Positions 1 to 6,131 of a DNA stretch of 6,131 nt are shown in pieces; within the stretch, counting starts at the first letter, position 1, and each line of letters begins with the position of its first letter. The notes under the pieces were generated by a model. The model ran no database searches. It was not told the DNA's origin and saw only the letters and a list, made by a program, of their open reading frames with translations. Origin of the DNA: Desulfobacula sp. (GTDB lineage Bacteria; Desulfobacterota; Desulfobacteria; Desulfobacterales; Desulfobacteraceae); contig JAOZRI010000145.1 of NCBI GenBank assembly GCA_029940235.1, forward strand, positions 1 through 6,131, read 5' to 3'. The position numbers and the translations under genes are program-made.

Positions 1-372
1 ATTCCGAGTCATAAAGCACATATCCAGTACCTCTTTTTCGGATACCACGGATATAATGCGCTTGTGCCCTGGATGTGGAGCAGTGTGGCTCTCATGGCAA
101 CAGGAGCAATTCTTCTCGTGATTCCAAAATTGAGAAGTAATTATAATTTATTGCCTTTTACCTGCCTCATGGTTGTTGTAGGTGCCTGGATTGATAAGGG
201 TCTTGGCATGATTTCAGGTGGATTTGTACCTTCTCCTCTGCATCATGTAACAGAGTATGCCCCGACAATACCGGAAATTATGATTACCCTTTTTGTTTAT
301 GCCACAGGTTTGCTTGTTTTAACTATTTTGTACAAACTTGCAACGCAGATTAAAGAAGAGGTCAGGGGATAA
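1..372 (+). CDS. dsrP: DsrP-like NrfD-family membrane subunit, C-terminal part (5' end outside window)
   Basis: This is the last 123 residues of an integral membrane protein of the NrfD/polysulfide-reductase family, open from the first base and ending at TAA 370-372. Three hydrophobic segments are visible, at about residues 21-41, 50-70 and 92-112. Between the last two lies WIDKGLGMISGGFVPSP (63-79), followed by EYAPTIPEI (85-93) and the ending LTILYKLA, a pattern typical of DsrP and its relative HmcC. In sulfate reducers DsrP is the quinone-interacting membrane subunit of DsrMKJOP, which links the membrane quinone pool to sulfite reduction through DsrC. dsrP is normally the last gene of that operon, which fits the terminator-like hairpin just downstream. 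An internal GTG at 64 is not the real start, because the same frame is homologous upstream of it. The family is near certain. Choosing DsrP over another NrfD-type subunit (HmcC, QrcD) is likely but rests on the C-terminal third only. Confidence 0.82.
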   Translation: MPSHKAHIQYLFFGYHGYNALVPWMWSSVALMATGAILLVIPKLRSNYNLLPFTCLMVVVGAWIDKGLGMISGGFVPSPLHHVTEYAPTIPEIMITLFVYATGLLVLTILYKLATQIKEEVRG

Positions 373-390
373 ATTAATTAATAATTGAGC

Positions 391-447
391 AAAAAAACTG
401 TAGACATGCTTTTACACAACAGATGTAAAAGCATGTTGCAGCTTTTA
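391..447 (+). terminator. Intrinsic terminator-like hairpin after dsrP
   Basis: A perfect 13-base inverted repeat, ACATGCTTTTACA (404-416) and TGTAAAAGCATGT (424-436), encloses a 7-base loop. The stem can be extended outward: G403-T437 wobble, A402 bulged, T401-G438 wobble, then CTG 398-400 with CAG 439-441. It is flanked by seven A (391-397) and by CTTTT (442-446), so it could act in both directions. The T tract on the + side is short, and the stem is AT-rich in its middle. It lies 18 bases after the dsrP stop codon, so its likely job is to end dsr operon transcription. An operator for a dimeric regulator is a less likely alternative. Confidence 0.65.
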
Positions 448-476
448 TCAAATATCATCAGTCCAAGAGCCTTGTA

Positions 477-596
477 TCAACACCTGCAATCACAATTACA
501 CTATTTTCTTATGCCACGGGCTTTCGCAAGTCAACCACACTTTATAAACTTGTAATACAAATCAAAAAAGAGGCCAAGGGGCATGGCAAATTGTAA
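477..596 (+). pseudogene. Decayed second copy of the dsrP 3' end
   Basis: Read in one frame, this stretch gives a relic of the DsrP C-terminus: STPAITITLFSYATG, then a disrupted piece FRKST, then TLYKLVIQIKKEAKG, a short tail HGKL and TAA at 594-596. Over 33 gap-free codons (483-581 against 271-369 of the intact gene) I count 20 identical residues and 66 of 99 identical bases. Of the 20 shared residues, 12 use a different codon, so the copy diverged as a protein-coding sequence and is not a fresh duplication. The frame opens only after a stop at 426-428 and has no usable ATG, GTG or TTG before the homology. The hydrophobic LLVL of the last membrane segment has become FRKS, so the piece is almost surely non-functional. 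It may be the tail of an older or alternative dsrP left by gene replacement, or an ancient tandem duplication. Confidence 0.8.
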
Positions 597-664
597 ATAT
601 AAAGATCGTGCAAATCTTAGAAAAGGTGCCTTTTAAATAAGACTGTTCTTTGTTATATTAAGAT
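597..664 (+). other. Leader region before the radical SAM gene
   Basis: This is the rest of the 292-base gap between dsrP and the next gene. It holds a short palindrome AAAAGGTGCCTTTT (621-634) and a 5-base inverted repeat AAGAT/ATCTT (602-606 and 614-618). Either could be the worn terminator of the relic copy or a small regulator site, but the 2-base centre of the palindrome is too tight for a good hairpin. No Shine-Dalgarno sequence is present before the ATG at 665. Confidence 0.35.
651..659 (+). promoter_or_regulatory. Possible extended -10 promoter for the radical SAM gene
   Basis: TGTTATATT (651-659) fits an extended -10 element: TGN followed by TATATT, four of whose six bases match TATAAT by position, with the T at the last position. 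No convincing -35 is seen at the matching distance (631-636 is TTTTAA). Only five bases separate it from the ATG at 665, so transcription would start at or next to the start codon. In such AT-rich DNA a chance match is quite possible. Confidence 0.35.
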
Positions 665-2344
665 ATGAACAGGCAACAGACAAAAATACTCCTGCAAATC
701 AGTGATTCTTTTCTTGAAAACAAAAAAAACGAATTATTACTTACCCTGTATACAAAGGATTATCAAAACAGTGAGCATGTTTTTCAGGATATTCTCCAAT
801 ATCTAAAAACAATAACAAAATTAGATGAAAACAGAGAAAAATTATTAAACCAGATACACACCATTATTAAAAAATTATCTTGTGACATTCCTGATAAATT
901 CTGCATTCAAATCAAAAATGATAACAGGATTTTAAAAAATTATATCTCCTCTTCCATCAGGTACTCAAAAAACAACACCCAAAATATTGATTTTGCAACA
1001 TGGGAAAAAGCATTGGGCTTAAACCAGATTCAAAAGGATCTTGTCTATAAAACTGCCATGACATTTCAACTAACCATTGGGTGCTCCAATTTTTGCCGAC
1101 GATGTAATGAATGGGCTTTGCCAAATGTTAGATCACATTTTTCCTTTGATGCCATACAAAAGATTCTTAATTTTATGGAAAAACAGCAAAATGATGAAAT
1201 CTCTCTTTATGGTGCCTCTGACCCCCTTGACTGGGAAGAGAAAAAGATGGGCTGGAGTGAAAAAAGCAAAACCATTTTTGACATACTAAAATTTCTAAAA
1301 AACTTAAAACTCCAATACAGTATCCTTACAAAAGTTCCAAAGGGCAAAGAAGTTTTATTAGCAAAACTTATAAAATTCAATGCCAACATTTCTGTGAGTA
1401 TTACTTCAAAAAACAGACAGCGGGTCAGCAAAATTGAGCAGGAGATTGAACAACCTCTAACCAGACAACATGATTTAGAAGAACTTCTGATTCCTGCAAG
1501 GCTTGATGAAGATTTTATCTCCATTAAACCATCCATAACAGACGGGTATGGTACAGAAATAACACCTCATGGAGCATTTATAATTATCCCTACTTTTACC
1601 AGTGCCCTGCACCCTTTTGGTCATAAAAAAATTGCAATCACATCAAAAACAGACTTTTTTCCAATAAAAATAACCGGTAGGGATGCTCTGCTTATTGATT
1701 ATTTCAAGCCTCTTAAAGGATATAACCTCAAAAATAAAACTCTATACCTTGATCACCTTTTTGATGTCCAGGTTGAATCCATTATCCTTGACAATGGCAA
1801 AGAAGAGTTAACACCACCCGGCATGAGAAGTCTTAAAGAATACCTTGAAATTTTTGAAGAAAAACCAATGCTTCAAAGAAAAAAAATGACCAGAATTGTA
1901 TTACAACGATTAAAAAAACAATTTCTTTTTAATACAAATTTTAAAAACCTTTCCATAAAAACAAAACAAGTTTATTTAAAAAAAATCAGATCTCACCTCG
2001 ATCTATGTAATAGAGATAAATGTCTTGCAGCAAAACTTCTCGCTGTCTCTTTTTTTCTTAAATCTGTATCACTGTATGCAAGTGTCCATTCTATCAAGGT
2101 CAAAATAATGCAGTTTCTCTTAAAAAAGGATTTAAAAACCAGTGCTGAAAATATTACTGGAATGGTACACAATAAACCTTTTGAAAACCTCCTAAATGAT
2201 GCTGATATCAATTCGTTTTATATTTTTCAATATTATATTTTTAAACTTCTTGATAATCCTAAAGATGAAGCCATAATGAAATTTATTGAAACATATCCAT
2301 CGAAATATGACCCAATTGCCGATATTTTTATTCAAAACCAGTAA
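665..2344 (+). CDS. Radical SAM protein of unknown function
   Basis: The product is 559 residues, lysine- and asparagine-rich, with no signal peptide or membrane segment, so probably cytoplasmic. GCSNFCRRC (139-147) contains C140, C144 and C147, the CX3CX2C motif that binds the 4Fe-4S cluster of radical SAM enzymes. It is followed by strand-like motifs in the order expected for such a barrel: ISLYGASDPLDW (179-190, at the place of the GGE motif that contacts SAM), YSILTKVPKG (218-227), NISVSITSKNRQRV (241-254) and ISIKPSITDGYG (285-296). Residues 1-110 and about 390-559 are long extensions, mostly helical in character, that I do not recognise. Extra cysteines occur at C73, C80, C448 and C453. 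A stop codon at 659-661 makes the ATG at 665 the first in-frame start, but it has no Shine-Dalgarno sequence. The gene stands alone between a terminator and the rplU promoter and ends in a TAATAA double stop. Radical SAM membership is well supported. The reaction and substrate are unknown, and the TK and SIT strand motifs only loosely recall spore photoproduct lyase-type members. Confidence 0.85.
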   Translation: MNRQQTKILLQISDSFLENKKNELLLTLYTKDYQNSEHVFQDILQYLKTITKLDENREKLLNQIHTIIKKLSCDIPDKFCIQIKNDNRILKNYISSSIRYSKNNTQNIDFATWEKALGLNQIQKDLVYKTAMTFQLTIGCSNFCRRCNEWALPNVRSHFSFDAIQKILNFMEKQQNDEISLYGASDPLDWEEKKMGWSEKSKTIFDILKFLKNLKLQYSILTKVPKGKEVLLAKLIKFNANISVSITSKNRQRVSKIEQEIEQPLTRQHDLEELLIPARLDEDFISIKPSITDGYGTEITPHGAFIIIPTFTSALHPFGHKKIAITSKTDFFPIKITGRDALLIDYFKPLKGYNLKNKTLYLDHLFDVQVESIILDNGKEELTPPGMRSLKEYLEIFEEKPMLQRKKMTRIVLQRLKKQFLFNTNFKNLSIKTKQVYLKKIRSHLDLCNRDKCLAAKLLAVSFFLKSVSLYASVHSIKVKIMQFLLKKDLKTSAENITGMVHNKPFENLLNDADINSFYIFQYYIFKLLDNPKDEAIMKFIETYPSKYDPIADIFIQNQ

Positions 2345-2372
2345 TAAAATCAAAAATTATAGTTTCAAATAC

Positions 2373-2401
2373 TTGACAATTTTTAAAATTAAGTATAATA
2401 T
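2373..2401 (+). promoter_or_regulatory. Sigma-70 promoter of the rplU operon
   Basis: A perfect -35 TTGACA (2373-2378) is followed by TATAAT (2394-2399) at a short spacing of 15 bases, or by the overlapping TAATAT (2396-2401) at the ideal 17. It lies in the 111-base gap after the radical SAM gene and leaves an untranslated leader of roughly 50 bases before rplU. That is too short for an elaborate ribosomal-protein leader, and I see no clear hairpin in it. The promoter would serve the whole gene run rplU-rpmA-obgE-nadD-rsfS-gpmI. Confidence 0.8.
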
Positions 2402-2455
2402 TACGAGTTTTTTAAAGTTACGAAAAGTATTGAAAAATTTAAGGAGAGTAAAAAA

Positions 2456-2767
2456 ATGTACGCAGTTATCAGAACCGGAGGAAAGCAGTACAAGGTTCAT
2501 GAAGACCAGATCCTGAAAGTTGAAAAACTTGAAGGTACCGAAGGTTCTCAGATTGAATTTGATGATGTCCTCATGTATTCAGATGGTGAAACCATCACCC
2601 TTGGAAATCCAAAAGTTGAGAATGCTTCAGTCAAAGCTCACATCATGGATCAGGCAAAAGGCAAAAAGACACTGGTCTTCAAATATAAACGCCGTAAAGG
2701 CTTTAGAAGAATGAAGGGCCACAAACAATTTTATACTGAAATCAAAATAGATTCCATAGCAGTCTAG
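2456..2767 (+). CDS. rplU: 50S ribosomal protein L21
   Basis: This is a 103-residue protein, the usual length for bacterial L21. It begins [14 protein letters not shown], the family's conserved N-terminus, and carries [16 protein letters not shown] (77-92), the basic C-terminal signature by which L21 contacts 23S rRNA. L21 is a structural protein of the large ribosomal subunit. A good Shine-Dalgarno AAGGAG (2441-2446) sits nine bases before the ATG, which fixes the start. It is the first gene of the operon, directly downstream of a near-consensus promoter, and rpmA follows after 18 bases as in most bacteria. The length and both signatures leave no real alternative. Confidence 0.98.
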   Translation: MYAVIRTGGKQYKVHEDQILKVEKLEGTEGSQIEFDDVLMYSDGETITLGNPKVENASVKAHIMDQAKGKKTLVFKYKRRKGFRRMKGHKQFYTEIKIDSIAV

Positions 2768-2785
2768 ATAGTAAGGAGAAATCTA

Positions 2786-3040
2786 ATGTCACATAAAAAA
2801 GCAGCCGGCAGTACTAAAAATGGTCGCGACTCCAATGCCCAGCGACGTGGAGTTAAAAGGTTTGGTGGAGAAAATGTTGTAGCAGGCAATATTATTGTAA
2901 GACAGGTCGGAACCAAAATTCATCCTGGCAATAACGTTGGTATGGGTAAAGATTTTACCCTTTTTTCCAAGATTGACGGTGTTGTTACTTTTGAAAGAAA
3001 AGGCCGAGACAGAAAAAAAGTCAGTGTTTATGAAGCGTGA
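2786..3040 (+). CDS. rpmA: 50S ribosomal protein L27
   Basis: The product is 84 residues and starts [16 protein letters not shown], the classic L27 N-terminus. In the family this flexible tail reaches into the peptidyl-transferase centre and helps position tRNA. The core contains [12 protein letters not shown] (20-31) and [15 protein letters not shown] (34-48), also typical. No cleavable N-terminal extension of the Firmicutes kind is present. A Shine-Dalgarno AAGGAG (2773-2778) lies seven bases before the ATG. The stop TGA (3038-3040) overlaps the GTG start of obgE by four bases, pointing to coupled translation of L27 and the GTPase that helps assemble the same subunit. Confidence 0.98.
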   Translation: MSHKKAAGSTKNGRDSNAQRRGVKRFGGENVVAGNIIVRQVGTKIHPGNNVGMGKDFTLFSKIDGVVTFERKGRDRKKVSVYEA

Positions 3041-4038
3041 AGTTTGTAGATGAAGCAATTATCACTGTCAAGTCCGGTGATGGCGGTCGCGGATGCACAA
3101 GTTTTCGGCGGGAACGCTATATTGAAAAAGGAGGACCAGACGGTGGAGATGGCGGCAGTGGCGGTCATATTATTCTGAAAATTGATCAGAGTAAACGCAC
3201 CCTTTTTGATTACCGCCGCCAGAAATTGCTCAAAGCCAAAAACGGAGCTCCCGGGCTTGGCAAACAGAAACACGGCAAAAACGGTTCACACTGTATCATC
3301 ACCCTCCCTCCTGGAACAATTGTTTCCAACTTAGATACCAATGAAATCATAGCTGATCTAACAAGCGTTGAAGATGAATTTATTCTTGCCCAGGGTGGTC
3401 AAGGCGGCCGGGGCAATAAAAGATTTGCAAGTTCCACCAATCGTGCACCAAGACATTCCCAGCCCGGTATTCCAGGCATTGAATTAAAACTTAAACTTGA
3501 ACTAAAACTCCTTGCAGATGTTGGTCTTGTTGGTCTGCCAAATGCTGGAAAATCAACACTGATAAGCAGTATATCAGCAGCCCGCCCAAAAATAGCAGAC
3601 TACCCTTTTACAACCCTGACCCCCATACTTGGAATGGTGGAAGCACCCTTTGGAGAGCCCTTTGCAGTGGCAGATATACCTGGTATTATTGAGGGTGCCC
3701 ATGAAGGAATAGGACTTGGTATTAAATTTTTAAAACATATTGAAAGAACTGGAATCCTGGTTCACCTGATTGATGTTTCTCAAATTGATCCTGATTCTCC
3801 CCTTGACTCTTTTAACCTGATCAACAATGAATTATCCAAATACAGCAAAACGCTTGCAAAAAAAACCCAGATTGTTGTTCTTAACAAAATTGATTTGTCA
3901 GATACTACCCAAAATATAAAAGCTTTTAAAAACACCTTAAAGAATTTTCAGATATTGACTCTCTCCGCAGCAACAGGCAAAGGCACAAAAGAACTTGTAA
4001 AAGTTTTATCTTCAAAACTTGCAAATAAATCAAAATGA
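3037..4038 (+). CDS. obgE: GTPase Obg/CgtA, ribosome assembly factor
   Basis: This is a 333-residue Obg GTPase. Obg proteins bind the 50S subunit, assist its late assembly and respond to the guanine nucleotide pool, including ppGpp. The glycine-rich Obg fold covers residues 1-159, with [13 protein letters not shown] (31-43) and [14 protein letters not shown] (120-133). The G domain follows, with Walker A GLPNAGKS (166-173), switch region [13 protein letters not shown] (184-196), DIPG (213-216), NKID (283-286) and SAATG (310-314). All GTP-binding motifs are intact. The protein ends soon after the G domain, so the extra C-terminal OCT domain of Bacillus-type Obg is absent. The start is a GTG inside the rpmA stop (GTGA, 3037-3040). 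It is the only start that keeps the conserved MKFVDEA beginning, and it lacks a clear Shine-Dalgarno. Translation therefore probably depends on ribosomes finishing rpmA. Confidence 0.97.
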   Translation: MKFVDEAIITVKSGDGGRGCTSFRRERYIEKGGPDGGDGGSGGHIILKIDQSKRTLFDYRRQKLLKAKNGAPGLGKQKHGKNGSHCIITLPPGTIVSNLDTNEIIADLTSVEDEFILAQGGQGGRGNKRFASSTNRAPRHSQPGIPGIELKLKLELKLLADVGLVGLPNAGKSTLISSISAARPKIADYPFTTLTPILGMVEAPFGEPFAVADIPGIIEGAHEGIGLGIKFLKHIERTGILVHLIDVSQIDPDSPLDSFNLINNELSKYSKTLAKKTQIVVLNKIDLSDTTQNIKAFKNTLKNFQILTLSAATGKGTKELVKVLSSKLANKSK

Positions 4039-4045
4039 GTCAAAA

Positions 4046-4693
4046 ATGAATATTGGACTTTTTGGAGGAACTTTTAATCCTTTTCACAATGGTCACATTG
4101 GAATCATTGAACACGTTAAAAAACAATTCAGACTTGAAAAGATATTTTTAATCCCTTCTGCTACACCTCCCCACAAACCTGATACCAATCTGGCCAGTGC
4201 TGACGACAGGTTTAATATGGTCAAAACAAGTCTTGAAGTCTTAGATGATTTTTTTGTATCTGATAAAGAGTTAGTAAGAGAAGGCCCCTCTTTTACCATT
4301 GATACCATTAATGAATTTAAAAATGAATATGAAGATAGTACCTGTTTTTATCTTTTAATGGGATCTGATGCATTCTTAGATATAACAACATGGAAACATA
4401 AAGATAAAATTTTTGAAATCGTCCCTATTATTATCATGCTGCGTGGAATCTGGCAAAATTATGATACAATTGCCTCCTTTATTGACGAAAACATATCAAA
4501 AGAGTACATTTTTAATAAAGAAGATAATTGTTTTTGCCATAAGGCAAAAAAAATAATAAAAATTTGCAATGTACCAAAAATAGATATTTCATCTACCATG
4601 ATACGAAAATTAGTAAAAAACAGAAAGCCCATAAAGGGCCTTGTACCAAAAAATGTAGAAAAAATAATTATTAGAAAGGATTTGTATAGATGA
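4046..4693 (+). CDS. nadD: Nicotinate-nucleotide adenylyltransferase
   Basis: This 215-residue enzyme transfers AMP from ATP to nicotinate mononucleotide, giving deamido-NAD in the pathway to NAD. GLFGGTFNPFHNGH (4-17) holds the nucleotidyltransferase HxGH motif. Further family marks are ELVREGPSFTIDTI (73-86 by my count), the GSDAF stretch with the W that follows it, and ISSTMIR (181-187) near the C-terminus. The ATG at 4046 is preferred because it begins the conserved core directly. An in-frame TTG at 4019 would add nine residues that look like read-through of the obgE tail. The gene starts seven bases after the obgE stop with only a weak ribosome site, and its stop overlaps the rsfS start by four bases (ATGA, 4690-4693). 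NadD members in other bacteria have the same motifs and similar size, so the call is firm. Confidence 0.96.
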   Translation: MNIGLFGGTFNPFHNGHIGIIEHVKKQFRLEKIFLIPSATPPHKPDTNLASADDRFNMVKTSLEVLDDFFVSDKELVREGPSFTIDTINEFKNEYEDSTCFYLLMGSDAFLDITTWKHKDKIFEIVPIIIMLRGIWQNYDTIASFIDENISKEYIFNKEDNCFCHKAKKIIKICNVPKIDISSTMIRKLVKNRKPIKGLVPKNVEKIIIRKDLYR

Positions 4694-5073
4694 CACAATC
4701 AAGCATATCAGAGGACCTGAAAAAATACCTTATTCCAGCATTTAAAAGAAAAGCAAAATCCATTACAGCAGTTAATTTAGAACAATTTTCCACCTATACA
4801 GATACACTTATAATTATTGAATGCAGCTCCATTCGCCAGGTAAGTTCAATTGCAGAATATTTAGTTAAAGATTTAAAAAAGAAAAAAATCAAAACTCTTG
4901 GTATGGAGGGTTTAAGAGACAGCGAATGGGCATTGTTAGATTATGGTGAAACTGTGATTCATATTTTTGAGTCCGAAGCAAAATCTTTTTTTGACCTTGA
5001 AGGTTTATGGGCTGATGCACCAAGGCTTGATCTTATCAAGCTTGAAAAGACCTATGGCCAAATGGAGACATAA
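4690..5073 (+). CDS. rsfS: Ribosome silencing factor RsfS
   Basis: The product is 127 residues and belongs to the RsfS/Iojap (DUF143) family. These proteins bind L14 on the large subunit, block joining of the subunits and so lower translation when nutrients are short. The signature is clear: SSIRQVSSIAEYL (46-58), GMEGLRDSEWALLDYG (71-86), VIHIF (89-93) and FDLEGLWADAP (101-111). A ribosome site AAAGGA (4675-4680) lies nine bases before the ATG, and the start overlaps the nadD stop. Placement directly after nadD is a widely conserved arrangement. In many bacteria rlmH follows rsfS, but here gpmI follows at once. Confidence 0.96.
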   Translation: MTQSSISEDLKKYLIPAFKRKAKSITAVNLEQFSTYTDTLIIIECSSIRQVSSIAEYLVKDLKKKKIKTLGMEGLRDSEWALLDYGETVIHIFESEAKSFFDLEGLWADAPRLDLIKLEKTYGQMET

Positions 5074-5074
5074 A

Positions 5075-6131
5075 ATGGGATCAAAATTAAATCCTGTCAA
5101 TATTTTAATGATTATTGATGGCTGGGGGGTAAATAAAGAGCAACAAGGGAATGCTTTTGCCCTTGCTCATACCCCTTTTATCGATTCTCTAATAAATGAT
5201 TTTCCCTGCTGTGAACTTGAATGTTCAGGTCTTGCAGTGGGACTGCCTGCTGGAACCATGGGTAATTCAGAAGTCGGCCACATGAATATCGGTGCAGGCA
5301 GAAAAGTACTGCAGGGCTTTGTAAGAATCAACCATGCCATTGAAGAGAGATCTTTTTTCCAAATTCCAGAACTTAAAAATATCATGGAAAAAGTTTCAAA
5401 AAACAGCAGGAGTCTTCATCTCATGGGGCTTCTGTCCGATGGAGGGGTACACTCCCATATTTCCCATCTTTTTGCCCTTATTGATATGGCAAAAGAAAAC
5501 AATATTGAAAATCTTTTTATTCATCCTATTCTTGATGGCAGGGATACTTCACCCACAAGTGGAATTAATTATATCCAGCAGCTGCAAGATTATATACAAA
5601 AAGCAAACCTTGGATCCATTGCCACCATTGTGGGCAGGTATTGGGCTATGGACAGAGATACAAGATGGGAAAGAGTTGAAAAAGCCTATCATCTCTATAC
5701 AATGGGCAAAGCCCAGATTGAACAGGACCCGGTTAAAGCTGTCCAGAAAGCCTATGATTCAGGCAAGACCGATGAATTTATTGAACCTGTTTTTCTTATC
5801 AATGATAATGAATCCAACAAAACTCAAAAAAGTATCATCAGCGACGGAGACGGTATAATATTTTTTAATTTCAGAGCTGACAGGGCAAAAGAGATCACAA
5901 GAGCTTTTACTGAAGATAAATTCAGTGAATTTACAAGAGAAAAAAAAATAGAACTCGCAGATTTTGTATGCATGACTCAGTATGATGAAAACTTTAATCT
6001 GCCTGTTGTCTTTGGCCCTCAGCATCTTGATAACATCCTTGGAGAAATCTTGAGCAAAAACAATATCTCCCAGCTCAGAATTGCTGAAACTGAAAAATAT
6101 GCCCATGTTACATACTTTTTTAACGGAGGCG
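5075..6131 (+). CDS. gpmI: 2,3-bisphosphoglycerate-independent phosphoglycerate mutase, N-terminal part (3' end outside window)
   Basis: The frame is open from the ATG at 5075 to the window end, giving 352 residues of a protein usually about 510 long. The enzyme interconverts 3- and 2-phosphoglycerate in glycolysis and gluconeogenesis through a phosphoserine intermediate and needs metal ions, usually manganese. Visible marks are MIIDGWG (12-18, with metal ligand D15), TMGNSEVGH (61-69, with S65 as the expected catalytic serine), HPILDGRDTSPTSG (150-163), GRYWAMDRDTRWER (187-200), NFRADRA (265-271) and HVTYFFNGG (344-352). The start lies one base after the rsfS stop, with GGAG (5064-5067) seven bases upstream, so co-transcription is likely. 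All active-site motifs in the visible part are intact, and I see no frameshift. Confidence 0.97.
   Translation, partial: MGSKLNPVNILMIIDGWGVNKEQQGNAFALAHTPFIDSLINDFPCCELECSGLAVGLPAGTMGNSEVGHMNIGAGRKVLQGFVRINHAIEERSFFQIPELKNIMEKVSKNSRSLHLMGLLSDGGVHSHISHLFALIDMAKENNIENLFIHPILDGRDTSPTSGINYIQQLQDYIQKANLGSIATIVGRYWAMDRDTRWERVEKAYHLYTMGKAQIEQDPVKAVQKAYDSGKTDEFIEPVFLINDNESNKTQKSIISDGDGIIFFNFRADRAKEITRAFTEDKFSEFTREKKIELADFVCMTQYDENFNLPVVFGPQHLDNILGEILSKNNISQLRIAETEKYAHVTYFFNGG

Noticed and set aside
1207..1536. Open frame on the minus strand inside the radical SAM gene
   Set aside because: It lies wholly within a well-supported coding sequence, shows no recognisable motif and is rich in serine and phenylalanine as antisense shadows of AT-rich genes tend to be.
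2402..2455. Possible ribosomal-protein autoregulatory leader before rplU
   Set aside because: The leader is about 50 bases and very AT-rich, and no stable hairpin can be drawn, so I see no support for a structured regulator.
2286..2516. Open frame overlapping the end of the radical SAM gene and the start of rplU
   Set aside because: It runs across the strong rplU promoter and into rplU in another frame, and its product is low-complexity and lysine-rich without family resemblance.
4019..4045. Upstream TTG start that would lengthen NadD by nine residues
   Set aside because: It lies inside the obgE coding end, and the extra residues are not part of the NadD fold. The ATG at 4046 starts exactly at the conserved core.
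4626..4640. Small inverted repeat GCCC/GGGC within nadD
   Set aside because: It has only four GC pairs, lies inside coding sequence and has no T tract, so chance is the best explanation.
5334..5858. 174-codon open frame on the + strand within gpmI
   Set aside because: The overlapping frame encodes gpmI with all its active-site motifs. This frame gives no recognisable protein.

Overview
The window looks like a piece of chromosome from an AT-rich sulfate-reducing bacterium, probably of the Desulfobacteraceae type (for example Desulfobacula or Desulfobacter relatives). This rests on the 3' end of a dsrP-like gene (membrane subunit of the Dsr sulfite-reduction electron-transfer complex) at the left edge, and on the Desulfobacterota-like sequences of the housekeeping proteins. 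The genus is an inference. All genes lie on the + strand.

Left part (1-664): the last 123 codons of a dsrP/NrfD-family gene end at 372. They are followed by a strong imperfect hairpin (391-447) that reads as an intrinsic terminator. Beyond it lies a decayed second copy of the dsrP 3' end (477-596). It has no start codon, but 20 of 33 aligned residues match the intact gene and most of the shared residues use different codons. This relic is the most unusual item in the window.

Middle (665-2344): one gene stands alone and encodes a 559-residue protein with a radical SAM cysteine motif (CX3CX2C, residues 140-147) set between long N- and C-terminal regions. I cannot assign a substrate. Its start has no Shine-Dalgarno sequence, but an extended -10-like element ends five bases before the ATG, so its mRNA may be leaderless.

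Right part (2345-6131): a near-consensus sigma-70 promoter (2373-2401) drives a compact run of conserved genes: rplU (L21), rpmA (L27), obgE (ribosome-assembly GTPase), nadD (NAD synthesis), rsfS (ribosome silencing factor) and gpmI (cofactor-independent phosphoglycerate mutase, cut by the window end). The genes overlap by 4 bases or are separated by at most 18, so they are probably one operon. It combines large-subunit components, assembly and silencing factors, NAD supply and glycolysis/gluconeogenesis. The proB and rlmH genes often found in this neighbourhood elsewhere are absent here.

I see no CRISPR array, tRNA, rRNA, insertion sequence or clear new defence system. The possible novelties are the dsrP relic and the orphan radical SAM protein.
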